Assembly (NCBI GenBank): GCA_963826145.1 | Contig: CAWGVW010000002.1 | Span: 1,302,001 to 1,366,000, forward strand | Source of the DNA: JBGPLJ01 sp963826145 | GTDB lineage: Bacteria > Pseudomonadota > Gammaproteobacteria > Steroidobacterales > Steroidobacteraceae | Reading direction: 5' to 3' | Length of the DNA stretch: 64,000 nt | Shown here: one piece after another, positions 8,407-16,978 of the stretch | How the letters are laid out: each line of letters starts with the position of its first letter | Numbering within the stretch: the first letter of the stretch is position 1 | The notes under the pieces: generated by a model | Told to the model about the DNA's origin: nothing | Database searches by the model: none | The model's input: the letters and a program-made list of their open reading frames with translations, nothing else | Translations under genes and position numbers: made by a program

Positions 8407-9030
8407 GTGGCTCGATATCTTGGACCTAAATGCAAACTGTCCCGCCGCGAGGGGACGGACCTGTTTCTGAAGTCGAGCACCAAGTCGCTCGAGACGAAGT
8501 GCAAGCTCGAAGTGCCGCCGGGCGGCATCAAGGGCGAGCGCCGGAGCCGCCTGTCGGATTACGGCCTGCAGCTGCGCGAGAAGCAGAAGCTGCGCCGCAT
8601 GTACGGAGTGCTCGAGCGCCAGTTCTCGAACTACTACAAGCGCGCCGCGGGCCGCCCGGGCGCGACCGGCGAGACGCTCTTGAAGCTGCTCGAATGCCGG
8701 CTCGACAACGTTGTCTACCGCATGGGCTTCGCGGTCACGCGCGCGGAAGCGCGCCAGCTCGTGAGCCACAAGGCGGTTGAGGTGAACGGCGAAACGGTGA
8801 ACGTGCCCTCGTACCAGGTGCGTGCCGGCGACAAGGTGGAGATTCGCGAAGTTTCGAAGAAGCAGACACGCATCGCTGCCGCGCTTGCGGTCGCTGCTCA
8901 GGTTGGATTTCCGGACTGGGTCGAGGTGGACGACAAGAAGTTCGCCGGCCTTTTCAAGTCGGTGCCGGACCGCGACGAGATCCTCCCGGACATCAACGAG
9001 AGCCTCGTCGTCGAACTGTATTCGAAGTAA
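8407..9030 (+). CDS. rpsD: 30S ribosomal protein S4
   Basis: S4 (207 aa, usual length) is a primary 16S-binding protein and in E. coli represses the alpha operon. The start is GTG at 8407, with GGAGCACACA upstream; MARYLGPKCKLSRREGTDLF is the canonical beginning. An S4 RNA-binding domain follows in the middle (LDNVVYRMGFAVTRAEARQL). The C-terminus LVVELYSK is standard. Confidence 0.97.
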   Translation: MARYLGPKCKLSRREGTDLFLKSSTKSLETKCKLEVPPGGIKGERRSRLSDYGLQLREKQKLRRMYGVLERQFSNYYKRAAGRPGATGETLLKLLECRLDNVVYRMGFAVTRAEARQLVSHKAVEVNGETVNVPSYQVRAGDKVEIREVSKKQTRIAAALAVAAQVGFPDWVEVDDKKFAGLFKSVPDRDEILPDINESLVVELYSK

Positions 9031-9043
9031 TTTCTCTTTTTTG

Positions 9044-9061
9044 AAGGCCGTTTACGGCCTT
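9044..9061 (+). promoter_or_regulatory. Small hairpin in the rpsD-rpoA leader
   Basis: Eight-base perfect arms (AAGGCCGT and ACGGCCTT) flank a two-base loop, preceded by a T-rich run. The right arm lies directly next to the AAGGTAAG Shine-Dalgarno of rpoA. It could modulate rpoA translation or act as weak attenuator or mRNA-processing site. No function is shown by sequence alone. Confidence 0.4.
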
Positions 9062-9074
9062 AAGGTAAGTGCCC

Positions 9075-10079
9075 ATGCAGGGATCAGTGACGGAATTCTT
9101 GAAGCCCCGCGTCGTCAAGGTGCAGCCGGTGTCGCCGCGCCATGCGCGCATCGTCATCGAACCGTTCGAGCGCGGCTTCGGCCACACGCTCGGCAACGCA
9201 CTGCGCCGCGTGCTGCTCTCGTCCATGCCGGGCGCGGCGGTGACGGAAGTGGAGATCGACGGCGTGCTTCACGAGTACACCAGCATCGAAGGTGTGCAGG
9301 AAGACGTGGTCGACATCCTCTTGAACCTCAAACTCCTCGCGATCCGCATGCATGCTCGCGACACCGCCGAGGTGCGCCTGCAGAAGAAGGGTCCGGGCCC
9401 CGTGACGGCGGGTGACATCCAGGGCGATCACGACGTCGAGGTGCTGAACCCCGATCTCGTCATCGCGAACCTCACGAAGGCAGGCGAGCTCAGCATGCTG
9501 CTCAAGATCGAGCGCGGCCGCGGCTACCGTCCGGCTGTGCAGCGTGCGGCGTTCGAGGAGCAGAGCCGTCCGATCGGACGCCTGCAGCTCGATGCCTCTT
9601 TCTCGCCGGTCCGCCGCGTCACGTACAACGTGGAAAGCGCGCGCGTCGAGCAGCGCACCGACCTCGACAAGCTCATCATCGACATCGAGACGAACGGCAC
9701 GATCGATCCGGAAGAAGCCATCCGCCGCGCGGGTGGCATCCTCAAGGACCAGCTGTCGGTGTTCGTCGACCTGCAAGGTCAGGACGAGGCGGTCACGAAG
9801 ACGGCCGAAGCCCAGTTCGATCCGATATTGCTGCGTCCGGTCGACGAGCTCGAGCTCACGGTGCGTAGCGCCAACTGCCTGAAGGCCGAGAACATCCACT
9901 ACATCGGCGACCTCGTGCAGCGCACGGAAGTCGAGCTCCTTCGCACGCCCAATCTTGGCAAGAAGTCGCTCACCGAAATCAAGGAAGTCCTCGAGAGCCA
10001 CGGGCTCACGCTCGGCATGCGCCTCGACAACTGGCCACCTGCGGGCCTGAAGCGCGACGACGAGCGCGAACTGGTTTAG
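9075..10079 (+). CDS. rpoA: DNA-directed RNA polymerase subunit alpha
   Basis: RpoA (334 aa) dimerises to nucleate RNA polymerase assembly and contacts activators and UP elements. MQGSVTEFLKPRVVKVQP is the canonical start, so the ATG at 9075 is chosen over the GTG two codons earlier. The N-terminal domain shows GHTLGNALRRVLLSSMPG. The C-terminal domain shows CLKAENIHYIGDLVQRTE and LGKKSLTEIKEVL with the DNA-binding helices. It lies between rpsD and rplQ. Confidence 0.98.
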   Translation: MQGSVTEFLKPRVVKVQPVSPRHARIVIEPFERGFGHTLGNALRRVLLSSMPGAAVTEVEIDGVLHEYTSIEGVQEDVVDILLNLKLLAIRMHARDTAEVRLQKKGPGPVTAGDIQGDHDVEVLNPDLVIANLTKAGELSMLLKIERGRGYRPAVQRAAFEEQSRPIGRLQLDASFSPVRRVTYNVESARVEQRTDLDKLIIDIETNGTIDPEEAIRRAGGILKDQLSVFVDLQGQDEAVTKTAEAQFDPILLRPVDELELTVRSANCLKAENIHYIGDLVQRTEVELLRTPNLGKKSLTEIKEVLESHGLTLGMRLDNWPPAGLKRDDERELV

Positions 10080-10105
10080 AGCTTCAGAGGTCTTAGAGAC
10101 AAGTC

Positions 10106-10726
10106 ATGCGTCATCATCTTTCCGGACGGCAACTGAGCCGCAACAGCTCGCACCGCCACGCCATGTTGAAGAACATGGCGGCCTCGCTCCTGCGCCACGA
10201 AACGATCCGCACCACGGTCGAGAAGGCGAAGGAACTGCGGCGCGTGGTCGAACCGCTCATCACGCTCGCGAAAGACGATACGCAGGCGCACCGCCGGCTC
10301 GCTTTTGCGCGCCTGCGCGATGCGGAAGTCGTCGAGAAGCTCTTCGGTGACCTTGGGCCCCGCTTCAAGACGCGGCCGGGCGGCTACACGCGGATCCTGC
10401 GTATGATGCCGCGGCCGGGCGACAACGCCGACATGGCGCTGATGCAGCTCGTCGAGCTCGCGGCTCCGGTGACGGCAGAAAAGGCGGCACCCGCCGACGC
10501 AGGCAAGGCCCAGGACAAGGACAAGAACAAGGACAAGAAGGCGGCCAAGCGCGCCAAGGCCGAGGCGGCCGAAGCGGCCGCGAAGCCGGCGAAGGAAAAG
10601 AAGCCCGCCAAGAAGAAGGCGGCCGACAAGGACGACAAGGCCGAAAAGCCGGCCAAGAAGTCCGCGTCGAAAGCAGACGGCGCCAGAGAAACGAAAAAGA
10701 AGGCTGCGAAGAAGTCGCGCGACTGA
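10106..10726 (+). CDS. rplQ: 50S ribosomal protein L17 with long Lys/Ala tail
   Basis: Residues 1-115 are standard L17 (MRHHLSGRQLSRNSSHRHAM; TLAKDDTQAHRRLAFARLRD). The protein then continues with about 85 residues of low-complexity Lys/Ala/Asp/Glu sequence (for example KAQDKDKNKDKKAAKRAK), reaching 206 aa against about 127 in E. coli. The frame stays open to TGA at 10724-10726, and base composition remains gene-like. The tail is probably disordered and basic, resembling tails that bind rRNA. Confidence 0.95.
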   Translation: MRHHLSGRQLSRNSSHRHAMLKNMAASLLRHETIRTTVEKAKELRRVVEPLITLAKDDTQAHRRLAFARLRDAEVVEKLFGDLGPRFKTRPGGYTRILRMMPRPGDNADMALMQLVELAAPVTAEKAAPADAGKAQDKDKNKDKKAAKRAKAEAAEAAAKPAKEKKPAKKKAADKDDKAEKPAKKSASKADGARETKKKAAKKSRD

Positions 10727-10755
10727 TTCGCGCTTCGCGTGGCCGGAGGCCTCTC

Positions 10756-12825
10756 ATGCCCCTCGAGCACACTGTGCGCTGGTGGGCCGCTACCGCTTTG
10801 AGCCTGGCTGTCGCGAGCGGAACGCTTGCGCGCGCGGGCGCCCTCGAGCCCGAATCGCTGAACGGCTGGCAGTTCGTCAGCGATCCGGAGATTTCCCCTG
10901 ACGGCTCGCGAATCGTCTACGTTCTTTCCCGATTTGATATCGAACGAGACGACTACGAGAGCGACCTCTGGGCGATCGATGGCAACGGCGAGCCGCGCCC
11001 GTTCGTCACGACGGCGGGGCCGGATCTGAGCCCCCGCTGGTCGACGGACGGGAAGCGCCTGGCGTTCCTCTCCGCCCGTTCCGGAAAGCCCCAGATCTTC
11101 GTTCTGGAAATGACGGGTGGCGAAGCGTGGCAGCTCACGAAGGAAGCCGAGGGCGTTTCCGGATTCTCGTGGTCTCCCGATGGCGCGCGTATTGCCTATC
11201 TCGCGAAAGCGCACCTCGATCAGCCTGCGCCGCCTGCTTCCGGCCGCGCACGCGTTACGGAGAAGCTCGTCTACCGTAACGATGGCGCTCCGGGTTTCGC
11301 GTCCGAAGTGCGCGCGCAGATCTGGGTCGTCGAAGCGCGCAACGATCACGGTGCCGCCGTCGGCCCGCTGACTGATGGCAGCGTCGACGTGTCGACGCCC
11401 GCCTGGTCGGCGGACGGCAAGACTCTCTACTACAGCGCCGCCTCGCAACCGGACGCGGGCGATCTCGGCGAATCGACCGACGTGTTCCGCGTCGCGGCGG
11501 CCACTGGCGCGAAAGCCGAGCCCGTGACTCGACGCGAGGGCCCGGACGACGGTCCGGTGGTCGCATCGCCGGGCGGCATGCTCGCCTGGACGGGCTACGA
11601 CCTTGCCTCGCCACCGCGAAGCTCGACCTCCCGGCGCCTCTATACGCTCGGTGCAAACGCTACGAAGCCGGTGCTCATGACTGCCGCCTTCGACCGCAAT
11701 GTCGGCGAGCAGGTGATGACGGACGTCGGCGGACCGCGGGGGAGCGGTGCGCAGGTTGCGTTCGCACCGAACAGCAAGGAGATCCTGTTCGTGGCCGCGG
11801 ACAACGGCCGAACGCGCCTCTACGCCGTACCGGTGCGCGGCGGCGCCGTGGTATCGCTCTCCGAGCAGCTCGCCGGCGACCTGCGGGAGTTCTCGGTAGC
11901 AAAGAACGGACGCATTGCCGCCGTGTTCAGCTCGCCGACCGCGCCCTACGACATCTGGATCCTCGATCGCGCCGGCGCGAAGTGGCGCCAGGCTTCGCAT
12001 CACGGCCAGAAGTGCCTGAACGGCTTCGTTCCCGCACCGTACGAAGAAATGCGGGTGGATTCGTTCGACGGCCAGAAAATTGAGGCCTGGCTCCTGAAGC
12101 CGCCCGGTTTCGATGCGGCGAAGAAATACCCGCTGCTGCTCTATATCCATGGCGGACCGCACGCGCTCTACGGCGAGAGCTTCTTTCACGAGATGCAGGT
12201 GCATGCATCGCATGGCTTTCTCGTCCTGCTCGCGAATCCGCGCGGCAGCACGGGCTACGGCGAAGCGTTCGCGAACTCCGTGCAGTATCGCTACCCTGGC
12301 GACGATTTCCGCGATCTCACCGCGGTGCTCGACAGCGTGATCGCGCGCGGCTACGTCGACGACAAACGACTCGGCGTCGGCGGCGGCAGCGGTGGCGGGC
12401 TCCTCACGAGCTGGATCGTCGGTCACACGACGCGCTTCGCCGCGGCACTCGTCGAACGGCCGGTCGTCAACTGGATCACGGAAGCAACGGTCGCTGACAT
12501 CCACAGCTACGTCGCGACTCGCTGGTTCCGCGATTACCCGTGGCGCGACCCGAACGACTACATCGCGCGCTCGCCGATCTTTTTCGTCGACAAGGTCGAA
12601 ACGCCGGTGCTCGTCATCCAGAGCGAGCAGGACTACCGCACGCCCTTCGACCAGGGCATCCAGTTCTATACCGCACTCAGGATGCTCGGGAAACCGGCGA
12701 AGCTCGCACTCTTTCCGACGTCATCGCACGGCCTGTCACGCAACGGCCCGCCCGCACAGCGGGTCGAGCGCCTGAAAATCATCCTCGACTGGTTCCAGAC
12801 AAAGCTTGAAGGAGTTTCCCAATGA
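10756..12825 (+). CDS. Secreted S9-family prolyl oligopeptidase-like peptidase
   Basis: This 689-aa serine peptidase probably cleaves peptides in the periplasm. A signal-peptide-like segment (WWAATALSLAVASGTLARAGA) occupies residues 9-29. A TolB/PD40-type beta-propeller follows (repeats such as DPEISPDGSRIVYV and GFSWSPDGARIAYL). The C-terminal alpha/beta-hydrolase domain has the nucleophile in GGGSGGG near residue 545, Asp in SEQDYRTP and His in SSHGLSRN. It overlaps the next gene by ATGA. The exact substrate class (dipeptidyl- or oligo-peptidase) cannot be told. Confidence 0.9.
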   Translation: MPLEHTVRWWAATALSLAVASGTLARAGALEPESLNGWQFVSDPEISPDGSRIVYVLSRFDIERDDYESDLWAIDGNGEPRPFVTTAGPDLSPRWSTDGKRLAFLSARSGKPQIFVLEMTGGEAWQLTKEAEGVSGFSWSPDGARIAYLAKAHLDQPAPPASGRARVTEKLVYRNDGAPGFASEVRAQIWVVEARNDHGAAVGPLTDGSVDVSTPAWSADGKTLYYSAASQPDAGDLGESTDVFRVAAATGAKAEPVTRREGPDDGPVVASPGGMLAWTGYDLASPPRSSTSRRLYTLGANATKPVLMTAAFDRNVGEQVMTDVGGPRGSGAQVAFAPNSKEILFVAADNGRTRLYAVPVRGGAVVSLSEQLAGDLREFSVAKNGRIAAVFSSPTAPYDIWILDRAGAKWRQASHHGQKCLNGFVPAPYEEMRVDSFDGQKIEAWLLKPPGFDAAKKYPLLLYIHGGPHALYGESFFHEMQVHASHGFLVLLANPRGSTGYGEAFANSVQYRYPGDDFRDLTAVLDSVIARGYVDDKRLGVGGGSGGGLLTSWIVGHTTRFAAALVERPVVNWITEATVADIHSYVATRWFRDYPWRDPNDYIARSPIFFVDKVETPVLVIQSEQDYRTPFDQGIQFYTALRMLGKPAKLALFPTSSHGLSRNGPPAQRVERLKIILDWFQTKLEGVSQ

Positions 12826-13325
12826 AGATCTCGATGCATGCGCTCTCCGCGGGACAGTTTCTGCCGATGCTGGCGAACCTCAAAGTGTTCATCGAGAAGG
12901 CCGAGGCAAACGCCAAGGCGCGCAACTTCGACGTGAGCGTGCTGATGACAGCCCGGCTCGCGCCCGACATGTTCGCCTTCAATCGCCAGGTGCAGCTCAC
13001 CTGCGACTTCGCCAAGAATTCCTGTGCCCGTCTCGCGGGTCTGGAGGCGCCACGCTTCGAGGACACCGAGACAACCGCGGAAGAGCTCAAGGCGCGGATC
13101 GACAAGACCATCGCGTACGTCAAAACTGTTCCCGCGAGTGCCATCGATGGCCAGGAAGAGCGTGACATCAAGATTCCGCTGCGCGACCGCACGCTCGAGA
13201 TGAAAGGCCTGCCTTTCCTGCAGAACTGGGCGCTCACCAATTTCTACTTCCACGCGACCACCGCCTACAACATCCTGCGGCTCAACGGCGTCGATCTCGG
13301 CAAGCGCGACTTTCTCGGCACCTGA
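12822..13325 (+). CDS. DUF1993 domain protein
   Basis: The 167-aa protein matches the DUF1993 family: MHALSAGQFLPMLANL at the start, QLTCDFAKNSCARLAG in the middle and NFYFHATTAYNILRLNGVDLG at the end. DUF1993 proteins resemble the helical DinB/YfiT fold, but no reaction is established. It has no signal peptide. Translational coupling (ATGA) to the S9 peptidase suggests co-expression. Confidence 0.85.
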   Translation: MKISMHALSAGQFLPMLANLKVFIEKAEANAKARNFDVSVLMTARLAPDMFAFNRQVQLTCDFAKNSCARLAGLEAPRFEDTETTAEELKARIDKTIAYVKTVPASAIDGQEERDIKIPLRDRTLEMKGLPFLQNWALTNFYFHATTAYNILRLNGVDLGKRDFLGT

Positions 13326-13368
13326 GCCTCTTCCTCCACATCAATCCAAAGACACCAAAGGGTCAACC

Positions 13369-13761
13369 ATGAGTATCGCGTCGGAATTCAAAGAATTTGC
13401 GATGAAGGGCAACGTGGTCGACATGGCCGTCGGCGTCGTGATCGGCGCTGCCTTCGGCAAGATCGTGTCCTCGCTCGTCGAGAATGTGATCATGCCGCTC
13501 CTCGGCAAGGTCATCGGCAATCTCAATTTCACCGAATTTGCCGTGGTGCTCGGCACGGGCGCGGACGGCAAAGACCTTCTCCTCAAGTACGGCGTCTTCA
13601 TCCAGGCAATCATCGACTTCACGATCATCGCGTTCGTGTTGTTCCTCGCGCTGAAAGGCATCAACAAGCTGAAGAAGCCGCCGGCCGCCGCTGCACCGGC
13701 AACGCCGCCGCGCCAGGAAGTGCTGCTCCAGGAAATCCGCGACCTGCTCGCGAAGCGCTAG
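13369..13761 (+). CDS. mscL: Large-conductance mechanosensitive channel MscL
   Basis: MscL (130 aa) is the pentameric inner-membrane safety valve that opens in hypo-osmotic shock. EFKEFAMKGNVVDMAVGVVIG at the N-terminus and the TM1 GAAFGKIVSSLVENVIMPL carry the gating-pore glycines. TM2 (AIIDFTIIAFVLFLALKGIN) and the C-terminal helix ending in EVLLQEIRDLLAKR follow. Its stop codon shares the CTAG with the converging neighbour. Confidence 0.97.
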   Translation: MSIASEFKEFAMKGNVVDMAVGVVIGAAFGKIVSSLVENVIMPLLGKVIGNLNFTEFAVVLGTGADGKDLLLKYGVFIQAIIDFTIIAFVLFLALKGINKLKKPPAAAAPATPPRQEVLLQEIRDLLAKR

Positions 13762-14102
13762 CGGTAGCGCATCCGCGTCCCGCTTGCCCGGGACAGCGCG
13801 ATCTCTTCCGGCGCGAGCTCCTTTGGAAAGAAGACGCCGGCGATATTCGCGTCGTGCAGGCTCGCGCCTTCGAGCCGGCAGGTCGTGAGATTGAGCCCGC
13901 GCAGGTCCGTCTGGCGGAAATAGCAGTTCGAAAGATCGAGCCCGGTGAGGTCGAGCTTTCTCAGGTCGAGTCCTCGGAAATTGTGGCCGCGCAGGTCGCA
14001 CTTCTCGCCCGTGCTCTTGCGCTTGTTGAATTCGTCGTACTTCTCGTTGCGGATGAGCTGATAGAGCGCGTCGTTCGAAATCTTCGGGGTTTCGTTCACC
14101 AT
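13758..14102 (-). CDS. Pentapeptide-repeat protein
   Basis: The 114-aa protein has an N-terminal helical segment (NDALYQLIRNEKYDEFNKRK) and then about eleven tandem pentapeptides of A(D/N)LXX type. Examples are CDLRG, HNFRG, LDLRK, LDLTG, LDLSN, TDLRG and ANIAG. These build a right-handed quadrilateral beta-helix. Some such proteins mimic DNA and bind gyrase, but that is not shown here. The gene converges on mscL with a four-base overlap and lies downstream of the dipeptidase gene on the same strand. Confidence 0.85.
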   Translation of the reverse strand: MVNETPKISNDALYQLIRNEKYDEFNKRKSTGEKCDLRGHNFRGLDLRKLDLTGLDLSNCYFRQTDLRGLNLTTCRLEGASLHDANIAGVFFPKELAPEEIALSRASGTRMRYR

Positions 14103-14111
14103 GTCGGACCT

Positions 14112-15449
14112 CTAGTGCTTGAGCGCGGCGAAAGCGCCGCGCGTGAGATTGTCCCGCCCGTCCGCCGTCACGGCGACGTTGTCCTCGATCCGGATGCCGC
14201 CGAACTTGCGGCAGGCGTCGACGCGGGGCCAGTTGATCTGGCCCGCGAAGCCGCTGCTGTGGGTGCTTTCGAGCAGCGAATCGATGAAATAGATGCCGGG
14301 TTCAATGGTCAGTACGAAGCCCGGTTCGAGCGCGCGCGTCAACCTCAGATACGGATGTCCGGCGGGCTTCTCGATCACCGCGCCGGACGCATCGCGCATG
14401 AAGCCACCGGTATCGTGCACCTGCAGGCCGAGGAGGTGCCCGATGCCGTGCGGAAAGAAGACGCCTGACAGCCCGCTTGCCACCGCATCCTCCGCCGGAG
14501 CGGAAATGAAATCCGCGTCCTTCAGGAGCGTCGCCATCTTTCGATGCGCGAGCAGGTGAATCTCCTTGTAGTCGACCCCCGGACCGACGGCCTGGCAGAT
14601 CTCCTGCTGTGCGCGATCGAGGCGTGCGATCAGTTCCGCGAAATCGCGATCGCGAAAGGCGTAGGTGCGCGTGATGTCGGCGGCGTAGCCGTTGTACGCG
14701 GCGCCTGCGTCGATGAGGAGCGAATGCCTTTCGGTGTCGATGGGCGGCCGGCGATCGAGAAACTGGTAATGCAGCACCGCCGCGTGGCGGTTGAATGCGA
14801 CGATATTGTTGTAGGGGAGTTCCTCCTCGCGCTGCGCGATCGCGCGGCAGTACTCGATGTGCACTTCGTATTCCGACGCGCCCGCCCGATAGGCGCGCTC
14901 CGCGGCAAGGTGCGCGGTCGCGCCGAGCGCGTTCGCGCGGCGCATGCACTCGATCTCGTAAGGGGTCTTGATCGCACGGGGGAAATCGAGCGAGTTGAGG
15001 AGCGCCGCGGGATTTACCTGCAGGAGGCCCCAGCCGCCGAACTCCGTGCGCCATTCCCCGATGAAAGCCGTGCGATCGAGCTTTGCGGGCAGGAGATCCC
15101 GCGCCGCATCGACGCTCGCCACGGGGCGCACATCGAAGTGCTCGACCCAGTAGCCGCTCGGTGCTTCCGGCGGCTTGTACCAGTAATCGGCCGGTTGAAA
15201 GTAGACCAGACGCGGCTTCGAGCCGGTGCTGTAGATGAGGAAACATTCCGGAACGTCGAGGAGCGGCAGCCAGGCCTTGAACTGCGGATTCACCTTGAAG
15301 GGATAGTGGTGATCGTCCAGGAACATAAGATGCTGGCCGCCGGAATAGATCACGACGTGCTCGAAGTCAGCGGCCGCCAGCGCGTTTTCGGTGCGCCGGA
15401 CGAGCGCGGCCACGTGCGCTGGATAGAGGGGTGCAATGGGATCAGACAT
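14112..15449 (-). CDS. pepQ: Xaa-Pro dipeptidase (M24B family)
   Basis: This 445-aa enzyme hydrolyses dipeptides with C-terminal proline and uses two metal ions. The N-terminal domain is followed by a pita-bread fold. Metal ligands are visible: LLIDAGAAYNGYAADITRT (two Asp), HGIGHLLGLQVHDTG (His), FVLTIEPGIYF (Glu) and GIRIEDNVAV (Glu). Length agrees with PepQ of about 443 aa. It is transcribed toward the pentapeptide-repeat gene, nine bases away. Confidence 0.93.
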   Translation of the reverse strand: MSDPIAPLYPAHVAALVRRTENALAAADFEHVVIYSGGQHLMFLDDHHYPFKVNPQFKAWLPLLDVPECFLIYSTGSKPRLVYFQPADYWYKPPEAPSGYWVEHFDVRPVASVDAARDLLPAKLDRTAFIGEWRTEFGGWGLLQVNPAALLNSLDFPRAIKTPYEIECMRRANALGATAHLAAERAYRAGASEYEVHIEYCRAIAQREEELPYNNIVAFNRHAAVLHYQFLDRRPPIDTERHSLLIDAGAAYNGYAADITRTYAFRDRDFAELIARLDRAQQEICQAVGPGVDYKEIHLLAHRKMATLLKDADFISAPAEDAVASGLSGVFFPHGIGHLLGLQVHDTGGFMRDASGAVIEKPAGHPYLRLTRALEPGFVLTIEPGIYFIDSLLESTHSSGFAGQINWPRVDACRKFGGIRIEDNVAVTADGRDNLTRGAFAALKH

Positions 15450-15896
15450 ATGCTGCTCGAGCTCCGGGCGGCCCGTAGCGGCCGTCTAAACCGGAGTGTA
15501 GCCGGTCGCTGAGCGTAGCCGCCGCTCCGTCCATGTTCGGGAGACCGGCCAATAGGCGGTGCCAGTCCCGGATCGTCGCGGCGACTCTGCCGAGGCGTCG
15601 GCCGGCTGACTGGCGGCGTCCGCAGGTGCTTGTTTGCAAAGCATTAAGAGGCTGGCGGGGTCTCGCGATCGCGCTGCTCTCGGGCGCGGCTTCGGGCCGC
15701 TCACCGCGCCAGACTCCGTACCGTTCGACAGGAGCCACTTGCATCGACGATGGAGGCAGACGCTCGCCCATTCGATTTCGAGCCCGGCAACTTGCAATTT
15801 GTACCCGCACTGCCCCCAATCTGTCGCGAACCGCCGACGGTTTGCCGCCCACAAAAAACTCCGGCTAATACAGGGGTTTCGCCGCCGCGATCCAGT
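15450..15896. other. Unassigned intergenic stretch upstream of pepQ
   Basis: About 450 bases without a convincing gene. Open frames exist on both strands but have no family resemblance, no good ribosome-binding sites and mutually overlapping frames. I looked for tRNA, 6S RNA, tmRNA and RNase P hallmarks and saw none. The promoter of pepQ presumably lies here. A small RNA cannot be excluded. Confidence 0.5.
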
Positions 15897-15924
15897 TTGA
15901 AATCGCGCGGAAACACTCTAGAAT
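15897..15924 (+). promoter_or_regulatory. Sigma-70-type promoter for the small lipoprotein gene
   Basis: TTGAAA (15897-15902) and TAGAAT (15919-15924) are separated by 16 bases, close to consensus. The predicted start near 15931 leaves a leader of about 83 bases before the lipoprotein ATG. Confidence 0.55.
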
Positions 15925-16013
15925 CGCGCCCCGCGATAAGGTGAATTACCGAGACAAACTAGTTTGCCTGAGTCGTTTCGATCTCATAAATCCTTCACTT
16001 TTCTGGGGTATCG

Positions 16014-16244
16014 ATGATGAAGACCAAACTTGCTCTGAGCGCCCTGCTCGCAGCGCTGGTTCTGAGCGCGTGCGGTGGTGGAAGCAGTGAACCGGCTGCT
16101 CCGGCTGCCGACGCTGCTGCTCCTGCTGCTGACGCTGCTGCTCCGGCTGCTCCGGCTGCTGACGCTGCTGCTCCGGCTGCTGACGCTGCCGCTGCTCCGG
16201 CTGCGGACGCTGCTGCTGCGCCGGCTGAACCGCCGAAGCAGTAA
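16014..16244 (+). CDS. Small Ala/Pro/Asp-rich lipoprotein
   Basis: The 76-aa product begins with a lipoprotein signal (KLALSALLAALVLSAC), with lipobox LSAC and Cys at about residue 20. The mature part is almost only Ala, Pro and Asp in PAAD-AAA repeats, ending in EPPKQ. The DNA is correspondingly repetitive, built from GCTGCTCCGGCTGCTGAC-like units, and prone to length change. It has its own promoter and terminator, so it is a monocistronic gene. The role is unknown; a flexible envelope spacer is one possibility. Confidence 0.8.
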   Translation: MMKTKLALSALLAALVLSACGGGSSEPAAPAADAAAPAADAAAPAAPAADAAAPAADAAAAPAADAAAAPAEPPKQ

Positions 16245-16270
16245 CAGGCTGCTATTGCTCCTGATGCGCT

Positions 16271-16298
16271 CCGGACGGACCGGTTTCGGTCCGTCCGG
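16271..16298 (+). terminator. Rho-independent terminator after the lipoprotein gene
   Basis: Perfect 12-base arms (CCGGACGGACCG and its complement) enclose a GTTT loop and are followed by TTGCGTTT. It lies 26 bases after the lipoprotein stop. Confidence 0.75.
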
Positions 16299-16357
16299 TT
16301 GCGTTTAGGGCAACTCAGGACGAAGCACCGACTGGAGAGCTGAAACGAGGACGGTCA

Positions 16358-16888
16358 GTGACTGTAACGATTCGCGATGCCAAAGGGTCGGCCGCCGACC
16401 GCCAATGGATCGAGTCCGCTTACAGCGACTACCTTGAAGACCTCGCGCATCTCAACACCGGGGTCTTTCCGGTGTTCGGTGAATTCGGTGATCGTGAACC
16501 GGACCTCATGGCCCGCTGGTTCGCCGACGACAAATCTCATCCGTTGATCGTGCTGCAGTCCGCGAAACCCGTGGGCTTTGCCCTGGTCGTGCGCGTCACT
16601 CACCAGCCACCCGGGCTGCCGCCAGTCGACTATCACATGTCGGAATTCTTCGTGACCCGCAAGAGCCGCAAGCTCGGCATCGGGCGTGACGCGGCGATCC
16701 TGATGTTCAATCGCTTTGCCGGCGAGTGGGAAGTCACCGAATACCTGCGCAATCCGGGCGCGGTGCAGTTCTGGCGCCGCGTGATCGCCGCCTACACGCG
16801 CGGCCAGTACCTGGAGCGCGTGCTGAACGGCGAAGTCCGGCAACGCTTTCGCACCTACAACAATCCGTTGCAGCGTCCCCGCCCGTAA
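16358..16888 (+). CDS. GNAT-family N-acetyltransferase
   Basis: The 176-aa protein resembles the predicted acetyltransferases of COG5628. The acetyl-CoA-binding motif A appears as RKSRKLGIGRDAAILMF near residues 105-121, after the strand YHMSEFFV. A motif-B-like region EVTEYLRNPGAVQFWRRVI follows. The start is GTG at 16358, with a GAGG upstream. The substrate is unknown. A palindromic repeat starts two bases after its stop. Confidence 0.8.
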   Translation: MTVTIRDAKGSAADRQWIESAYSDYLEDLAHLNTGVFPVFGEFGDREPDLMARWFADDKSHPLIVLQSAKPVGFALVVRVTHQPPGLPPVDYHMSEFFVTRKSRKLGIGRDAAILMFNRFAGEWEVTEYLRNPGAVQFWRRVIAAYTRGQYLERVLNGEVRQRFRTYNNPLQRPRP

Positions 16889-16890
16889 AG

Positions 16891-16978
16891 AGGGGTCAGA
16901 ACCAATTAAGTTTCGGTCGCTGTCGCCCGTTATGTCGGCGCAATGAGCCCACGCGAAACTTAATTGGTTCTGACCCCT
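16891..16978. repeat. Palindromic intergenic element, GGGGTCAGA type
   Basis: Perfect 25-base arms (16891-16915 and 16954-16978) begin AGGGGTCAGAACC and end GGTTCTGACCCCT. They enclose a 38-base loop. It lies between the GNAT and HDOD genes. The outer GGGGTCAGA matches the element at 62519-62595, while the inner arm differs. Confidence 0.85.

Noticed and set aside
15450..15896. Possible 6S RNA, tmRNA, tRNA or short genes in the gap upstream of pepQ
   Set aside because: No conserved stem or sequence hallmark was found, and the open frames have no good start signals. Left as unassigned.
16891..16978. CRISPR array or insertion-sequence end
   Set aside because: Only a single inverted repeat is present, with no regular spacers, direct repeats, target duplication or transposase.
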